Positions 1 through 9,438 of a stretch of DNA of 64,000 nucleotides are shown here, one piece after another (the stretch's first letter is position 1; each line of letters begins with the position of its first letter). A program made the translations under genes and the position numbers. The DNA comes from Ensifer adhaerens (GTDB lineage: Bacteria; Pseudomonadota; Alphaproteobacteria; Rhizobiales; Rhizobiaceae), in the NCBI RefSeq assembly GCF_000697965.2, contig NZ_CP015881.1, positions 1,227,501-1,291,500 on the forward strand, read 5' to 3'. Below the pieces are notes generated by a model. It worked only from the letters and a program-made list of their open reading frames with translations, had not been told where the DNA came from and did no database searches.

Positions 1-452
1 CCGACATCCGGGAAGTAGCCGATGCCGGTTTCGGGCATTGCAAGCCTGGTGCGCTCGGTAACGATCCTATGGCTGCCGTGGGCGGAGATTCCGACGCCAC
101 CGCCCATGACGATGCCGTCCATGATGGCGATATAGGGCCTACGGTAGCCGGAGATGCGGCTGTTGACGACGAACTCCTCGCGCCAGAACTGGGCGCCCTC
201 CTCCGGGCGCTCGCGGCCGCTCTCATAGATCATTCGGATATCACCGCCGGCGCAAAGCCCGCGCTCGCCCTCGCCGGTGACAAGCACGGCAGCGACCGCC
301 GGATCGTTCTCGAATTCGGTCAGGGCCGCCGCGATTAACCGGATCATCGGCACGTTGAGGCTGTTCAGCGCGCGCGTGCGGTTCAACCGGATCCGGCCGA
401 CCGCGCCCTGGCGCTCGACGATCACTTCCGGTGCTGGCGTCTGCATTTCCAT
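1..452 (-). CDS. 3-hydroxyisobutyryl-CoA hydrolase (enoyl-CoA hydratase family), C-terminus outside window
   Basis: About 150 N-terminal residues are visible; the rest lies beyond the left edge. The crotonase fold is clear: an RIRLNR start, the oxyanion-hole stretch LCAGGDIRM, and a second oxyanion segment MDGIVMGGGVGIS. The later GYFPDVG stretch is typical of 3-hydroxyisobutyryl-CoA hydrolases, which release 3-hydroxyisobutyrate from its CoA ester in valine breakdown, rather than of plain hydratases. I chose the ATG at 452 because GGAAAG lies about 7 nt upstream; a second ATG is at 446. It follows the acyl-CoA dehydrogenase by 23 nt on the same strand, so the two are probably cotranscribed. 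The family is well supported; the exact substrate is inferred from the motif and from the neighbour. Confidence 0.85.
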   Translation of the reverse strand, partial: MEMQTPAPEVIVERQGAVGRIRLNRTRALNSLNVPMIRLIAAALTEFENDPAVAAVLVTGEGERGLCAGGDIRMIYESGRERPEEGAQFWREEFVVNSRISGYRRPYIAIMDGIVMGGGVGISAHGSHRIVTERTRLAMPETGIGYFPDV

Positions 453-475
453 GAGCGGTCTTTCCCGTTTCTGGC

Positions 476-1618
476 CTATTTCCGGCCGATAAGCGAACGC
501 GCCACGATGAGGCGCATGATCTCGTTGGTGCCTTCCAGGATCTGGTGCACCCGAAGGTCCCTGACAATCTTCTCGACACCATAATCGGCGAGATAGCCAT
601 AGCCGCCATGAAGCTGCAGCGCGTCGTTGGCGACGGCGAAGCAGCGGTCGGTGACGAAGCGCTTGGCCATGGCGCAGAGCTTCGTCGCTTCCGGGTCGCC
701 CGCATCGAGCGCCGAAGCGGCACGCCAAAGGAAAGTGCGGGCGATTTCGAGATCGGTCGCCATGTCGGCGAGACGGAACTGTAGCGCCTGGAATTCGCCG
801 ATCGCCTTGCCAAAGGCGCGCCGCTCCTGAACGTAGGCCAGCGCCCTTTCGAAGGCCGATTGAGCACCGCCGAGCGACGCGGCGGCGATGTTCAAGCGAC
901 CGCCATCGAGCCCGCCCATGGCGATCTTGAAGCCGTCGCCTTCGCCGCCGAGGCGATTTTCAGCGGGTACGCGCACGCCGTCGAGCATGACGGCGCGGGT
1001 CGGCTGCACGTGCCAGCCCATCTTCTTCTCGTTGGCGCCGAAGGTCAGGCCCGGCGCATCCTTCTCGACGATGAAGGTCGAGATCCCCTTGGGGCCGTCT
1101 TCGCCGGTGCGCGCCATGATCACATAGAGGCCGGATTCACCGGCGCCGGAGATGAACTGTTTCTGGCCGGTCAGCACATAGCTGTCGCCTTCCTTGACCG
1201 CCTTTGTCTTCAGCGCCGCCGCATCCGAACCGGAACCGGGCTCGGTCAGGCAGTAGCTCGCGAGCACGTCCATGGTCAAAAGCTTGGGCAGCAGCCGCTG
1301 GCGCTGCTCGTCGGTGCCATAACGGTCGATCATGCCGGCGCACATATTGTGGATCGACATGAAGGAGGCGACGGCGGGGCAGCCGGTCGCCAACGCCTCG
1401 ATGATGATCGCAGCGTCTAGCCGGGTCAGGCCCGTGCCGCCGACATCGTCACGGACGTAGATGCCGGCCATGCCGAGTGCGGCGGCGCCGCGCAACGTGT
1501 CGACCGGAAAATGCTTCTGCTGATCCCAGTCGATCGCGTGAGGGGCAATCTCGTCGCGGGCGAAATCGAGCGCCATCTGACGAATGGCCTCCTGTTCCTC
1601 CGACAGGCGAAAATCCAT
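476..1618 (-). CDS. Acyl-CoA dehydrogenase, isobutyryl-CoA dehydrogenase type
   Basis: This 380-residue protein is a full-length FAD acyl-CoA dehydrogenase. It has an N-terminal helical domain (FRLSEEQEAIRQMALDFARD), the FAD/substrate stretch CLTEPGSGSDAAALKT, and a C-terminal domain ending LHGGYGYLADYG...ILEGTNEIMR. The glutamate in EGTNEI is the usual catalytic base. The LHGGYGYL and VRDLRVHQILEGTNE stretches resemble human ACAD8, so the likely reaction is isobutyryl-CoA to methacrylyl-CoA in valine catabolism. The ATG at 1618 has GGGAGG at about 8 nt; an ATG six bases earlier sits too close to that site. With the downstream hydrolase and the nearby propionyl-CoA genes it makes a coherent valine to propionyl-CoA to succinyl-CoA route. 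Confidence 0.9.
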   Translation of the reverse strand: MDFRLSEEQEAIRQMALDFARDEIAPHAIDWDQQKHFPVDTLRGAAALGMAGIYVRDDVGGTGLTRLDAAIIIEALATGCPAVASFMSIHNMCAGMIDRYGTDEQRQRLLPKLLTMDVLASYCLTEPGSGSDAAALKTKAVKEGDSYVLTGQKQFISGAGESGLYVIMARTGEDGPKGISTFIVEKDAPGLTFGANEKKMGWHVQPTRAVMLDGVRVPAENRLGGEGDGFKIAMGGLDGGRLNIAAASLGGAQSAFERALAYVQERRAFGKAIGEFQALQFRLADMATDLEIARTFLWRAASALDAGDPEATKLCAMAKRFVTDRCFAVANDALQLHGGYGYLADYGVEKIVRDLRVHQILEGTNEIMRLIVARSLIGRK

Positions 1619-1735
1619 ATGCATGTCCTCCCTGACCGCATAGTCGAGCAATTAGGGCCTAGTTACACCAAACCTCCGGCAGGCCCATATGCAACTTCTC
1701 ACAGGGTCTGTTCAAAAATGGACAGACAAGCCCAA

Positions 1736-3154
1736 TCAGCTCTCACTTAGACGATACGGCAGAGCGCCGCGTAAGTCATGATCCACAATCAGGCGACGCT
1801 TCAATGGCGGTACGGCCCGGCTGGCGCATTTCGTGCGCTCGCAGATGCGACAGGAAATACCGATCGGGTCGAAGGCGGCGCGGTTGCCGAGATCCATGTC
1901 GTCGGCATAGACGAAAGCATCGGCGTAGGAGATCTCGCAGCCGAGCGCCAGCGCATAACGCGGCTGCGCGGCGCGGAAACCACCGCCACCCTTGGTGATC
2001 TGGGTGGCGAGACAGAGGTAGCGCACGCCGTCAGGCGTTTCGGCGAGTTGCCGGATGATCCTACCCGGAGTCTCGAAGGCCTGGTGCACGTTCCAGAGCG
2101 GACAGGCGGCACCGAAGCGGGCGAATTGCAGCTTCGCGGCGCTATGGCGCTTGGTGATGTTGCCGGCGCGATCGATGCGGGCAAAGAAGATCGGAATGCC
2201 CTTCTGCCCCGGTCGCTGCAGGGTCGAAAGGCGGTGACAGACCTGCTCCAATGAGGCGCCGAAACGGGCGGCGAGCAGCTCGATATCGTGCCGCAAGTCG
2301 CGGGCGGCTTTTGAGAACGCCTGATAGGGCAAGATGAGCGCACCGGCGAAATAGTTCTGCAGGCCGATGCGACAGATCTCATAGGCCTCTTCCGTGCGGA
2401 AACCGGCGCTGCCGGCCACCCGGTCGATCTCCTCGCGGGCATGAAGCTGGGCGATCTGCAGGGCGATCTGAAAGTCGCGCGTCGCTGGCGGCGCGTAAGG
2501 ATTGAGCGTCAGGATACGGGCACGCGGATCGAAGCGACGGATCGCCTCGTCGCCGGCAGCACCGCGCACAACACGGACGCCATGTCGTTGCTCCAGATAG
2601 CTTGCAAGCGCTGCATGATTGTCGCCTTCGCCGAGCCCGAGTTCGCTCGCCAGCCGCTCCGCGAGTATATCAATCTCGTGGATGTAGTTGTCGACGAAAT
2701 GGAAGAAGTCGCGCACTTCCTCATAGGGCGTCGTTTCGACGAAGGGACCGCCGCGGCCGATGGTGTCGTCGATGCTCGCAAGCTGTTCGCTGTTGCGGCG
2801 GTAGGCCTGGTGGCAGGTGATCAGTGCATGCGCCAGGCCTGGCGCGTTCTGGGCAACGAGCTTCAGCTCCTGCAGGCTCGCCGAATAGGTCTCGAACAGG
2901 GGGTCGCTGAGCGCTTCGGAGAGCGCCGAAAGCAGGCGATCGCCCTCCCCGGTCGAAAGCTCGGCGATGTCGATCTGGAATTTTTCGGCGAGCGCCAAAA
3001 GCACCGCCGCCGAAACCGGCCGCTGGTTGTTTTCGATCTGGTTGAGATAGCTGGTGGAAATACCGATGCGTTCAGCGAACTGACCTTGCGTCGCCTTGTT
3101 CGCTTCCCGCAATTCCCTGACCTTACGGCCGATGTAGAGCTTGCCGATCGCCAT
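1736..3154 (-). CDS. pccR: ScfR/PccR-type short-chain acyl-CoA responsive regulator (XRE HTH + IrrE-like + DUF2083)
   Basis: 472 residues. Residues about 8-62 form an XRE helix-turn-helix (VRELREANKATQGQFAERIG followed by STSYLNQIENNQRPVS). The middle resembles an ImmA/IrrE-like domain, although at its helix (ALQIAQLHAREE) I see no full HExxH zinc motif. The C-terminal DUF2083 part carries ISCRICERTKCASRAVPP, the Cys cluster usual for the ScfR family. Members include RamB of actinobacteria and PccR of Rhodobacter, which senses propionyl-CoA status and activates pccB. Divergent position against pccB supports the same role here. The start at 3154 gives MAIGKLYIGRKVREL, the usual family N-terminus; TTTGCAA repeats lie immediately upstream. 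The symbol is by analogy with Rhodobacter. Confidence 0.85.
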   Translation of the reverse strand: MAIGKLYIGRKVRELREANKATQGQFAERIGISTSYLNQIENNQRPVSAAVLLALAEKFQIDIAELSTGEGDRLLSALSEALSDPLFETYSASLQELKLVAQNAPGLAHALITCHQAYRRNSEQLASIDDTIGRGGPFVETTPYEEVRDFFHFVDNYIHEIDILAERLASELGLGEGDNHAALASYLEQRHGVRVVRGAAGDEAIRRFDPRARILTLNPYAPPATRDFQIALQIAQLHAREEIDRVAGSAGFRTEEAYEICRIGLQNYFAGALILPYQAFSKAARDLRHDIELLAARFGASLEQVCHRLSTLQRPGQKGIPIFFARIDRAGNITKRHSAAKLQFARFGAACPLWNVHQAFETPGRIIRQLAETPDGVRYLCLATQITKGGGGFRAAQPRYALALGCEISYADAFVYADDMDLGNRAAFDPIGISCRICERTKCASRAVPPLKRRLIVDHDLRGALPYRLSES

Positions 3155-3155
3155 G

Positions 3156-3205
3156 TTTGCAACTTTGCAATTACGTTTCACAAAATACTCTATTTCACAT
3201 TTGCA
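3156..3205. promoter_or_regulatory. Divergent pccR/pccB control region with TTTGCAA operator repeats
   Basis: TTTGCAA occurs at 3156-3162 and again at 3164-3170 (8-bp period), and a related TTTGCA lies at 3200-3205. AACTTTGCAA within this stretch matches the core of the RamB operator as I recall it, and TTTGCAAA-type repeats are reported for PccR, both members of the same family. The first repeat abuts the pccR start codon, which would fit autorepression. The sequence repeats are seen directly; regulator binding is inferred. Confidence 0.6.
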
Positions 3206-3310
3206 CATGAAGAGACGTTTTTCCATGCCGTCTTCGACGCTATTGCGAAGCTCGAAGCGCCTCTGCACAATCGTTGAAAAAGCCGGGCATCAAAAAATCG
3301 GGAGGGCACC

Positions 3311-4843
3311 ATGCGCGCCATACTAGAACAGGTCGAAGCCCGCAGGGCGGAAGCAAGAGCCGGCGGCGGCCAGCGGCGGATCGATGCCCAGCACGGCAAA
3401 GGCAAGCTGACGGCGCGCGAACGCATCGTGGTGCTGCTCGATGAAGGCTCCTTCGAAGAATACGACATGTACGTCACGCACCGCTGCGTCGACTTCGGCA
3501 TGGAAGGCCAGAAGGTCGCGGGCGACGGCGTCGTCACCGGCTGGGGCACAATCAATGGCCGCCAGGTCTATGTCTTCTCCCAGGACTTTACGGTGCTCGG
3601 CGGTTCGCTGTCGGAAACGCATGCGCAGAAGATCTGCAAGATCATGGATATGGCTGTACGCAACGGCGCGCCGGTCATCGGCCTCAACGACTCGGGCGGC
3701 GCCCGCATCCAGGAAGGCGTGGCCTCCCTTGCCGGCTATGCCGAGGTCTTCCGCCGCAATGCCGAAGCCTCGGGCGTCATCCCGCAGATCTCGGTCATCA
3801 TGGGGCCCTGCGCTGGCGGCGCCGTCTATTCGCCGGCCATGACCGACTTCATCTTCATGGTGCGTGACTCCTCCTACATGTTCGTGACCGGGCCCGACGT
3901 CGTAAAGACCGTGACCAACGAGATCGTCACGGCCGAAGAACTCGGCGGTGCGGGCACGCACACGAAAAAGTCCTCCGTCGCCGACGCAGCCTACGAGAAC
4001 GACATCGAAACGCTTGAGCACGTGCGCCTGCTCTTCGATTTCCTGCCGCTCAACAACCGAGAGAAGCCGCCGGTCCGTCCCTTCCACGACGACCCGGCGC
4101 GGCTCGAAATGCGTTTGGACAGCCTGATCCCCGATAGCGCCACCAAGCCCTACGACATGAAGGAACTGATCCTTGCGCTCGCCGACGAAGGTGATTTCTT
4201 CGAGCTGCAGCAGAGCTTTGCCCGCAACATCATCACCGGCTTCATCCGCATGGAGGGCCAGACAGTCGGCGTCGTCGCCAACCAGCCGATGGTGCTTGCC
4301 GGCTGCCTCGATATCGACAGCTCGCGCAAGGCCGCGCGTTTCGTACGCTTCTGCGACGCCTTCTCGATCCCGATCCTGACGTTGGTCGACGTGCCCGGCT
4401 TCCTGCCTGGCACGGCGCAGGAGTATGGCGGCGTCATCAAGCACGGCGCCAAGCTGCTCTTCGCCTATAGCCAAGCGACCGTGCCAATGGTGACGCTGAT
4501 CACCCGCAAGGCCTATGGGGGCGCCTACGACGTCATGGCCTCCAAGCACATCGGCGCCGACGTCAACTATGCCTGGCCGACCGCCGAGATCGCCGTGATG
4601 GGCGCCAAGGGCGCAACCGAGATCCTCTACCGCTCGGAACTCGGCGATGCCGAGAAGATTGCGGCGCGCACCAAAGAATACGAGGAGCGCTTCGCCAATC
4701 CGTTCGTCGCCGCCGAGCGTGGCTTCATCGACGAAGTGATCATGCCGCATTCGTCGCGTCGCCGCATCGCTCGTGCCTTCGCATCCTTGCGCAACAAGCA
4801 GGTCGATGTCCGCTGGCGCAAGCACGACACGATCCCGCTCTGA
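3311..4843 (+). CDS. pccB: Propionyl-CoA carboxylase, carboxyltransferase (beta) subunit
   Basis: 510 residues, the normal length for PccB. It carries the carboxyltransferase N- and C-domains: the N-half oxyanion region [21 protein letters not shown] and [16 protein letters not shown], and the C-half [14 protein letters not shown] with [16 protein letters not shown] and [14 protein letters not shown]. It transfers carboxyl from carboxybiotin on PccA to propionyl-CoA, making (S)-methylmalonyl-CoA in the cytoplasm. The ATG at 3311 follows GGGAGGG by 4 nt. It is the first gene of the operon pccB-4855-pccA-bhbA, divergent from its likely regulator. Confidence 0.97.
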   Translation: MRAILEQVEARRAEARAGGGQRRIDAQHGKGKLTARERIVVLLDEGSFEEYDMYVTHRCVDFGMEGQKVAGDGVVTGWGTINGRQVYVFSQDFTVLGGSLSETHAQKICKIMDMAVRNGAPVIGLNDSGGARIQEGVASLAGYAEVFRRNAEASGVIPQISVIMGPCAGGAVYSPAMTDFIFMVRDSSYMFVTGPDVVKTVTNEIVTAEELGGAGTHTKKSSVADAAYENDIETLEHVRLLFDFLPLNNREKPPVRPFHDDPARLEMRLDSLIPDSATKPYDMKELILALADEGDFFELQQSFARNIITGFIRMEGQTVGVVANQPMVLAGCLDIDSSRKAARFVRFCDAFSIPILTLVDVPGFLPGTAQEYGGVIKHGAKLLFAYSQATVPMVTLITRKAYGGAYDVMASKHIGADVNYAWPTAEIAVMGAKGATEILYRSELGDAEKIAARTKEYEERFANPFVAAERGFIDEVIMPHSSRRRIARAFASLRNKQVDVRWRKHDTIPL

Positions 4844-4854
4844 TGGAGGCGACG

Positions 4855-5145
4855 ATGGAACGGGAGCCGGAACGCGTAATGACACCGGAAGAGGCCCGAC
4901 GCGACCACTGGCAGATGCTGCGCTACATGACCGTCAACGCGCTGATCGGCGTTGCGATCGGGGCCATAACGGCCGGCGTGCTGATCTGGCTCAATATCGG
5001 CGCGGTCGGCACGCACATCATACGCTCGACGAGCCCGGTACTCGCAACCCTCATGGTCGTGGTGCCTTTCGCGTTGCTCTTTGGAGGTGCTGCCGCAGCA
5101 TCCTCGATCGCGCTTCTGCCCTATCGCCGCAAGTTCAAACGCTGA
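4855..5145 (+). CDS. Small two-TM membrane protein embedded in the pcc operon
   Basis: 96 residues with an acidic, charged N-terminus (EREPERVMTPEEARRDHWQ) followed by two hydrophobic segments, VNALIGVAIGAITAGVLIWL and VLATLMVVVPFALLFGGAAA, and a basic tail (YRRKFKR). An upstream ATG at 4843 overlaps the pccB stop, but GGAGG at 4845-4849 is placed 5 nt before the ATG at 4855, which I prefer. It sits between pccB and pccA, both encoding soluble subunits of one complex. I do not recognise a characterised homologue. The arrangement suggests cotranscription and possibly a membrane or acyl-CoA-related role, but nothing in the sequence shows function. Confidence 0.8.
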   Translation: MEREPERVMTPEEARRDHWQMLRYMTVNALIGVAIGAITAGVLIWLNIGAVGTHIIRSTSPVLATLMVVVPFALLFGGAAAASSIALLPYRRKFKR

Positions 5146-5175
5146 CGCGCAGTCCGGATTTGAAAGAGAAACAAG

Positions 5176-7179
5176 ATGTTCAAGAAAATCCTCATCGCCA
5201 ACCGTGGTGAAATCGCCTGCCGCGTCATAAAGACTGCGAAGAAGCTCGGCATCGCAACGGTCGCGGTCTATTCCGACGCCGATCGCGACGCGATGCATGT
5301 GCGCATGGCGGATGAGGCGGTGCATATCGGCCCCTCGCCCTCGGCGCAGTCCTATATCGTCATCGACAAAATTATCGATGCGATCCGCAAGACCGGCGCC
5401 GATGCCGTTCATCCGGGCTATGGCTTCCTTTCGGAAAATGCCGCCTTTGCGCAAGCCCTGGAAAAGGAAGGCGTTGCGTTCATCGGCCCGCCGGTTGGAG
5501 CCATCCAGGCGATGGGCGACAAGATCACCTCGAAGAAGCTCGCGGCCGAAGCGGGTGTCTCCACGGTTCCGGGCCATATGGGTCTGATCGAGGATGCCGA
5601 CGAGGCGGTTCGGATCGCCGGTTCGATCGGCTATCCCGTCATGATCAAGGCTTCGGCCGGTGGCGGCGGCAAGGGCATGCGCATCGCCTGGAACGACCAG
5701 GAGGCACGCGAAGGCTTCCAGTCGTCGAAGAACGAAGCGAAGAACGCCTTTGGCGATGACCGCATCTTCATTGAGAAATTCGTGACCGAGCCACGCCATA
5801 TCGAAATCCAGGTACTCGGCGACAAACACGGCAATACGCTTTACCTGGGCGAACGCGAATGCTCGATCCAGCGACGCAACCAGAAGGTCATCGAAGAAGC
5901 CCCCTCGCCCTTCCTCGACGCCGAGACCCGCAAGGCCATGGGCGAACAGGCGGTCGCGCTCGCCAAGGCCGTCGGCTATCATTCGGCCGGTACCGTCGAG
6001 TTCATCGTCGACGGCAAGCGCAATTTCTACTTCCTCGAAATGAACACCCGCCTGCAGGTGGAGCATCCGGTGACCGAGCTCATCACCGGGCTCGATCTCG
6101 TCGAGCAGATGATCCGTGTTGCGAGCGGCGAAAAACTAGCCTTCGGCCAGGACGACGTAAAGCTCAATGGCTGGGCGATCGAAAGCCGGCTCTATGCGGA
6201 AGACCCCTACCGCAATTTCCTGCCGTCGATCGGTCGGCTGACGCGCTATCGTCCCCCGGTCGAGGGCAGACGCGAAGATGGCACGGTGACACGCAACGAT
6301 ACCGGCGTCTTCGAGGGCGGCGAGATCTCGATGTATTACGACCCGATGATCGCCAAGCTCTGCACCTGGGGGCCGGATCGCAAGACGGCAGTCGATGCCA
6401 TGGCCGATGCGCTCGATCAGTTCGAGGTGGAAGGCATCGGTCACAACCTGCCGTTCCTTGCAGCCGTCATGCAGCAGCAGCGGTTCCGAGAGGGCCGGCT
6501 GACCACGGCCTATATCGCCGAGGAATTCGCCGACGGCTTCCACGGCGTTGCGGCCGACGAGCAGTCGCTTCGCAAGATCGCAGCCGTCGCCGTATCGATC
6601 AACCAGGTGCTGCAGGAGCGCGCCAGCCAGATCTCCGGCACGATCGGCAATCACCGTCGCATCGTCGGTCACGACTGGGTGGTCAGCCTCGGCGATCACA
6701 ACTTTGCAGTCACCGCCGGCGCGTCTGCCGATGGTGCCTATGTCAGATTTGCCGACGGCGCCTCGGTTACGATCGCCGGTGACTGGGCTCCCGGCCGCAC
6801 CCTTGCCACCTTCAATATCGACAATGAGCCCTTGAGCGTCAAAGTCGATCGGGTTGGAACCGCCATCCGGCTCCGCTGGCGCGGCATCGACACCATTGCC
6901 CACGTCAGAAGCCCGCGGGTTGCGGAGCTGGCGCGGCTGATGCCGAAAAAGCTGCCACCGGACACGTCGCGCATGCTGCTCTGCCCCATGCCGGGTGTCA
7001 TCACCTCGGTCACGGTCAAGGCCGGCGACACCGTGGAGGCCGGGCAGGCTCTTGCCGTGGTCGAAGCGATGAAGATGGAAAACATTCTGCGCGCCGAAAA
7101 GAAGGCCGTGGTCAAGCGCGTGGCGGTCGCCGCCGGCGCCAGCCTCGCGGTCGACGAACTGATCATGGAATTCGAATGA
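5176..7179 (+). CDS. pccA: Propionyl-CoA carboxylase, biotin carboxylase/biotin carrier (alpha) subunit
   Basis: 667 residues. The N-terminal biotin carboxylase domain starts [17 protein letters not shown], has the ATP-grasp loop [15 protein letters not shown], and continues [15 protein letters not shown] linker/BT domain follows (about 460-590), and the C-terminal biotinyl domain has the canonical AMKMEN biotinylation site at about residues 633-638. It carboxylates its own biotin with ATP and bicarbonate and hands the carboxyl to PccB. It starts 30 nt after the small membrane gene, with GAAAGAG upstream. Length and domain order are those of alphaproteobacterial PccA. Confidence 0.97.
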   Translation: MFKKILIANRGEIACRVIKTAKKLGIATVAVYSDADRDAMHVRMADEAVHIGPSPSAQSYIVIDKIIDAIRKTGADAVHPGYGFLSENAAFAQALEKEGVAFIGPPVGAIQAMGDKITSKKLAAEAGVSTVPGHMGLIEDADEAVRIAGSIGYPVMIKASAGGGGKGMRIAWNDQEAREGFQSSKNEAKNAFGDDRIFIEKFVTEPRHIEIQVLGDKHGNTLYLGERECSIQRRNQKVIEEAPSPFLDAETRKAMGEQAVALAKAVGYHSAGTVEFIVDGKRNFYFLEMNTRLQVEHPVTELITGLDLVEQMIRVASGEKLAFGQDDVKLNGWAIESRLYAEDPYRNFLPSIGRLTRYRPPVEGRREDGTVTRNDTGVFEGGEISMYYDPMIAKLCTWGPDRKTAVDAMADALDQFEVEGIGHNLPFLAAVMQQQRFREGRLTTAYIAEEFADGFHGVAADEQSLRKIAAVAVSINQVLQERASQISGTIGNHRRIVGHDWVVSLGDHNFAVTAGASADGAYVRFADGASVTIAGDWAPGRTLATFNIDNEPLSVKVDRVGTAIRLRWRGIDTIAHVRSPRVAELARLMPKKLPPDTSRMLLCPMPGVITSVTVKAGDTVEAGQALAVVEAMKMENILRAEKKAVVKRVAVAAGASLAVDELIMEFE

Positions 7180-7219
7180 TGGCGACGGCTGTCGACGCCA
7201 TCATCCAGGAGAACATCCG

Positions 7220-9358
7220 ATGACCGAAAAGACCACCAAGGACTGGGAAACGCTCGCCGAGCGTGAACTGAAGGCAGCGCCGGAAAGCCTCACCTGGCAG
7301 ACGCCCGAGGGCATTGCGGTGAAGCCGCTCTATACGGCCGGCGACCTCGACGGCATCGATCATTTGGATTCGCTGCCGGGCTTCGAGCCTTTCGTGCGTG
7401 GTCCGCGCGCGACCATGTATGCCGGGCGTCCCTGGACGATCCGCCAATATGCCGGATTTTCCACGGCCGAAGCTTCGAACGCCTTCTATCGGAAGAATCT
7501 CGCGGCCGGACAAAAGGGCCTTTCCGTCGCCTTCGACCTTGCGACCCATCGGGGCTACGACAGCGATCATCCGCGCGTCGAAGGCGATGTCGGCAAGGCA
7601 GGGGTTGCGATCGACTCGGTCGAGGACATGAAAATCCTGTTCGACGGCATCCCGCTCGACGAGATGTCGGTCTCGATGACCATGAACGGCGCGGTCATTC
7701 CGATCCTCGCCTCCTTCATCGTCGCCGGCGAGGAACAGGGCGTTTCGCGCGACAAGCTCTCGGGGACCATCCAGAACGACATCCTCAAGGAGTTCATGGT
7801 CCGCAACACCTACATCTACCCGCCGGAACCCTCGATGCGCATCGTCGCGGATATCATCGAGTATACGGCGAAGGAGATGCCGAAGTTCAATTCGATCTCG
7901 ATTTCCGGCTACCACATGCAGGAAGCCGGCGCGACGCTGGTGCAGGAGCTTGCCTTCACGCTCGCCGACGGGCGCGAATATGTGCGGGCTGCCCTTGCCA
8001 AGGGGCTGAACGTCGACGAGTTCGCCGGGAGGCTTTCGTTCTTCTTCGCCATCGGCATGAATTTCTTTATGGAAGCGGCGAAGCTTCGGGCGGCGCGGCT
8101 GCTCTGGACCCGGATCATGAAGGAGTTCGAGCCGAAGAAGCCGTCTTCGCTGATGCTGCGTACCCATTGCCAGACCTCGGGCGTCTCGCTGCAGGAGCAG
8201 GATCCCTATAACAACATCATCCGCACCGCTTTCGAGGCGATGTCGGCCGCCCTTGGCGGCACGCAATCGCTGCACACCAACTCCTTCGACGAGGCGATCG
8301 CACTGCCGACGGAGTTTTCAGCGCGCATCGCCCGCAACACGCAGCTGATCCTGCAGCACGAGACCGGTGTCACCAAGGTCGTCGATCCGCTTGCCGGCTC
8401 TTACTATGTCGAGAGCCTGACCAATGAACTCGCGGAAAAGGCCTGGGCGCTGATCGAAGAGGTCGAGGCGATGGGCGGCATGACCCGTGCGGTCAACGCC
8501 GGCCTGCCGAAGCGACTGATCGAAGAGGCCGCGACCCGCCGCCAGGCCGCGGTCGACAAGGGCGAGGAAATCATCGTCGGCGTCAACAAGTACCGGCTCG
8601 ACAACGAGGAGCCGATCGACATCCTGGAAATTGACAACAGCGCCGTGCGCGCCGCGCAGATCCGTCGCATCGAGGAGACGAAGCGGCGGCGCGACAGCGC
8701 AAAGGTGAAAGAGACCCTGGCCGCGGTTTCAAAGGTCGCCTCGACCGGCGAAGGCAACCTCTTGGCGGCCGCCGTCGAAGCGGCGCGGTCGCGCGCGACC
8801 GTCGGCGAAATCTCCGATGCGATGCGCGGCGCCTTTGGTGACCATGCCGCAACGCCCAAGGTCGTCAGCAAGATCTATGGCAAGGCCTATGAGGGCGAGC
8901 CTGAACTCGAGGTGCTCTCCGGCCGCCTCGACGAGGTTTCGGCGAAACTCGGCCGCAAGCCGAAAATCATGGTCGCCAAGCTCGGCCAGGACGGCCACGA
9001 CCGGGGCGCCAAGGTGATCGCGTCGGCCTTTGGCGACATCGGCTTCGACGTGCTTGCCGGCCCGTTGTTCCAGACACCGGAGGAAGCGGCCGACATGGCG
9101 CTTGCGAACAAGGTCAATGTCATTGGCGTCTCTTCGCTCGCAGCCGGCCATAAGACGCTGATGCCGCAATTGGCCGAAGCGCTGAAAAAGCGTGGCGGCG
9201 AGGATGTCATCGTCATCTGTGGGGGTGTCATCCCTCGCCAGGACTATGACTATCTCATGGAGAACGGCGTGTCGGCGGTCTTCGGCCCCGGCACCAACGT
9301 GCTCGATGCGGCACGCGCGGTGCTCGACCTGATCGAGGGCAAGCGCCGCAACATCTGA
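7220..9358 (+). CDS. bhbA: Methylmalonyl-CoA mutase, adenosylcobalamin-dependent
   Basis: 712 residues with the full single-chain layout: a TIM-barrel substrate domain ([22 protein letters not shown] at about 54-75, [31 protein letters not shown]) and a C-terminal B12 domain with the base-off signature [13 protein letters not shown], whose His ligates cobalt, then [10 protein letters not shown] and [12 protein letters not shown]. It isomerises (R)-methylmalonyl-CoA to succinyl-CoA. GGAGAACATCC precedes the ATG. In Sinorhizobium the gene is called bhbA; elsewhere scpA/mutA. The epimerase and the MeaB-type chaperone are not in this window. A small GCGGAG/CTCCGC hairpin lies just after the stop (9370-9391) and may end the operon. 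Confidence 0.97.
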   Translation: MTEKTTKDWETLAERELKAAPESLTWQTPEGIAVKPLYTAGDLDGIDHLDSLPGFEPFVRGPRATMYAGRPWTIRQYAGFSTAEASNAFYRKNLAAGQKGLSVAFDLATHRGYDSDHPRVEGDVGKAGVAIDSVEDMKILFDGIPLDEMSVSMTMNGAVIPILASFIVAGEEQGVSRDKLSGTIQNDILKEFMVRNTYIYPPEPSMRIVADIIEYTAKEMPKFNSISISGYHMQEAGATLVQELAFTLADGREYVRAALAKGLNVDEFAGRLSFFFAIGMNFFMEAAKLRAARLLWTRIMKEFEPKKPSSLMLRTHCQTSGVSLQEQDPYNNIIRTAFEAMSAALGGTQSLHTNSFDEAIALPTEFSARIARNTQLILQHETGVTKVVDPLAGSYYVESLTNELAEKAWALIEEVEAMGGMTRAVNAGLPKRLIEEAATRRQAAVDKGEEIIVGVNKYRLDNEEPIDILEIDNSAVRAAQIRRIEETKRRRDSAKVKETLAAVSKVASTGEGNLLAAAVEAARSRATVGEISDAMRGAFGDHAATPKVVSKIYGKAYEGEPELEVLSGRLDEVSAKLGRKPKIMVAKLGQDGHDRGAKVIASAFGDIGFDVLAGPLFQTPEEAADMALANKVNVIGVSSLAAGHKTLMPQLAEALKKRGGEDVIVICGGVIPRQDYDYLMENGVSAVFGPGTNVLDAARAVLDLIEGKRRNI

Positions 9359-9369
9359 CGCCGGGCGAC

Positions 9370-9391
9370 GCGGAGGACATTGTCTCTCCGC
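9370..9391 (+). terminator. Weak stem-loop after bhbA
   Basis: GCGGAG (9370-9375) pairs with CTCCGC (9386-9391) 11 nt after the bhbA stop. No T-run follows, so if it acts in termination it is not a classical intrinsic terminator. Confidence 0.3.
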
Positions 9392-9438
9392 CCGCCCGAG
9401 CGGTTGTCGTTACCGGCCGACGCAACTATGGTGTCGGC

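Noticed and set aside
3323..4885. A 520-residue minus-strand frame antisense to pccB
   Set aside because: It mirrors the conserved pccB frame, with Asp/His/Arg-rich, domainless sequence typical of antisense high-GC DNA. Similar shadows at 4627-6066, 27668-28615, 33394-35031 and 14253-15587 were rejected for the same reason.
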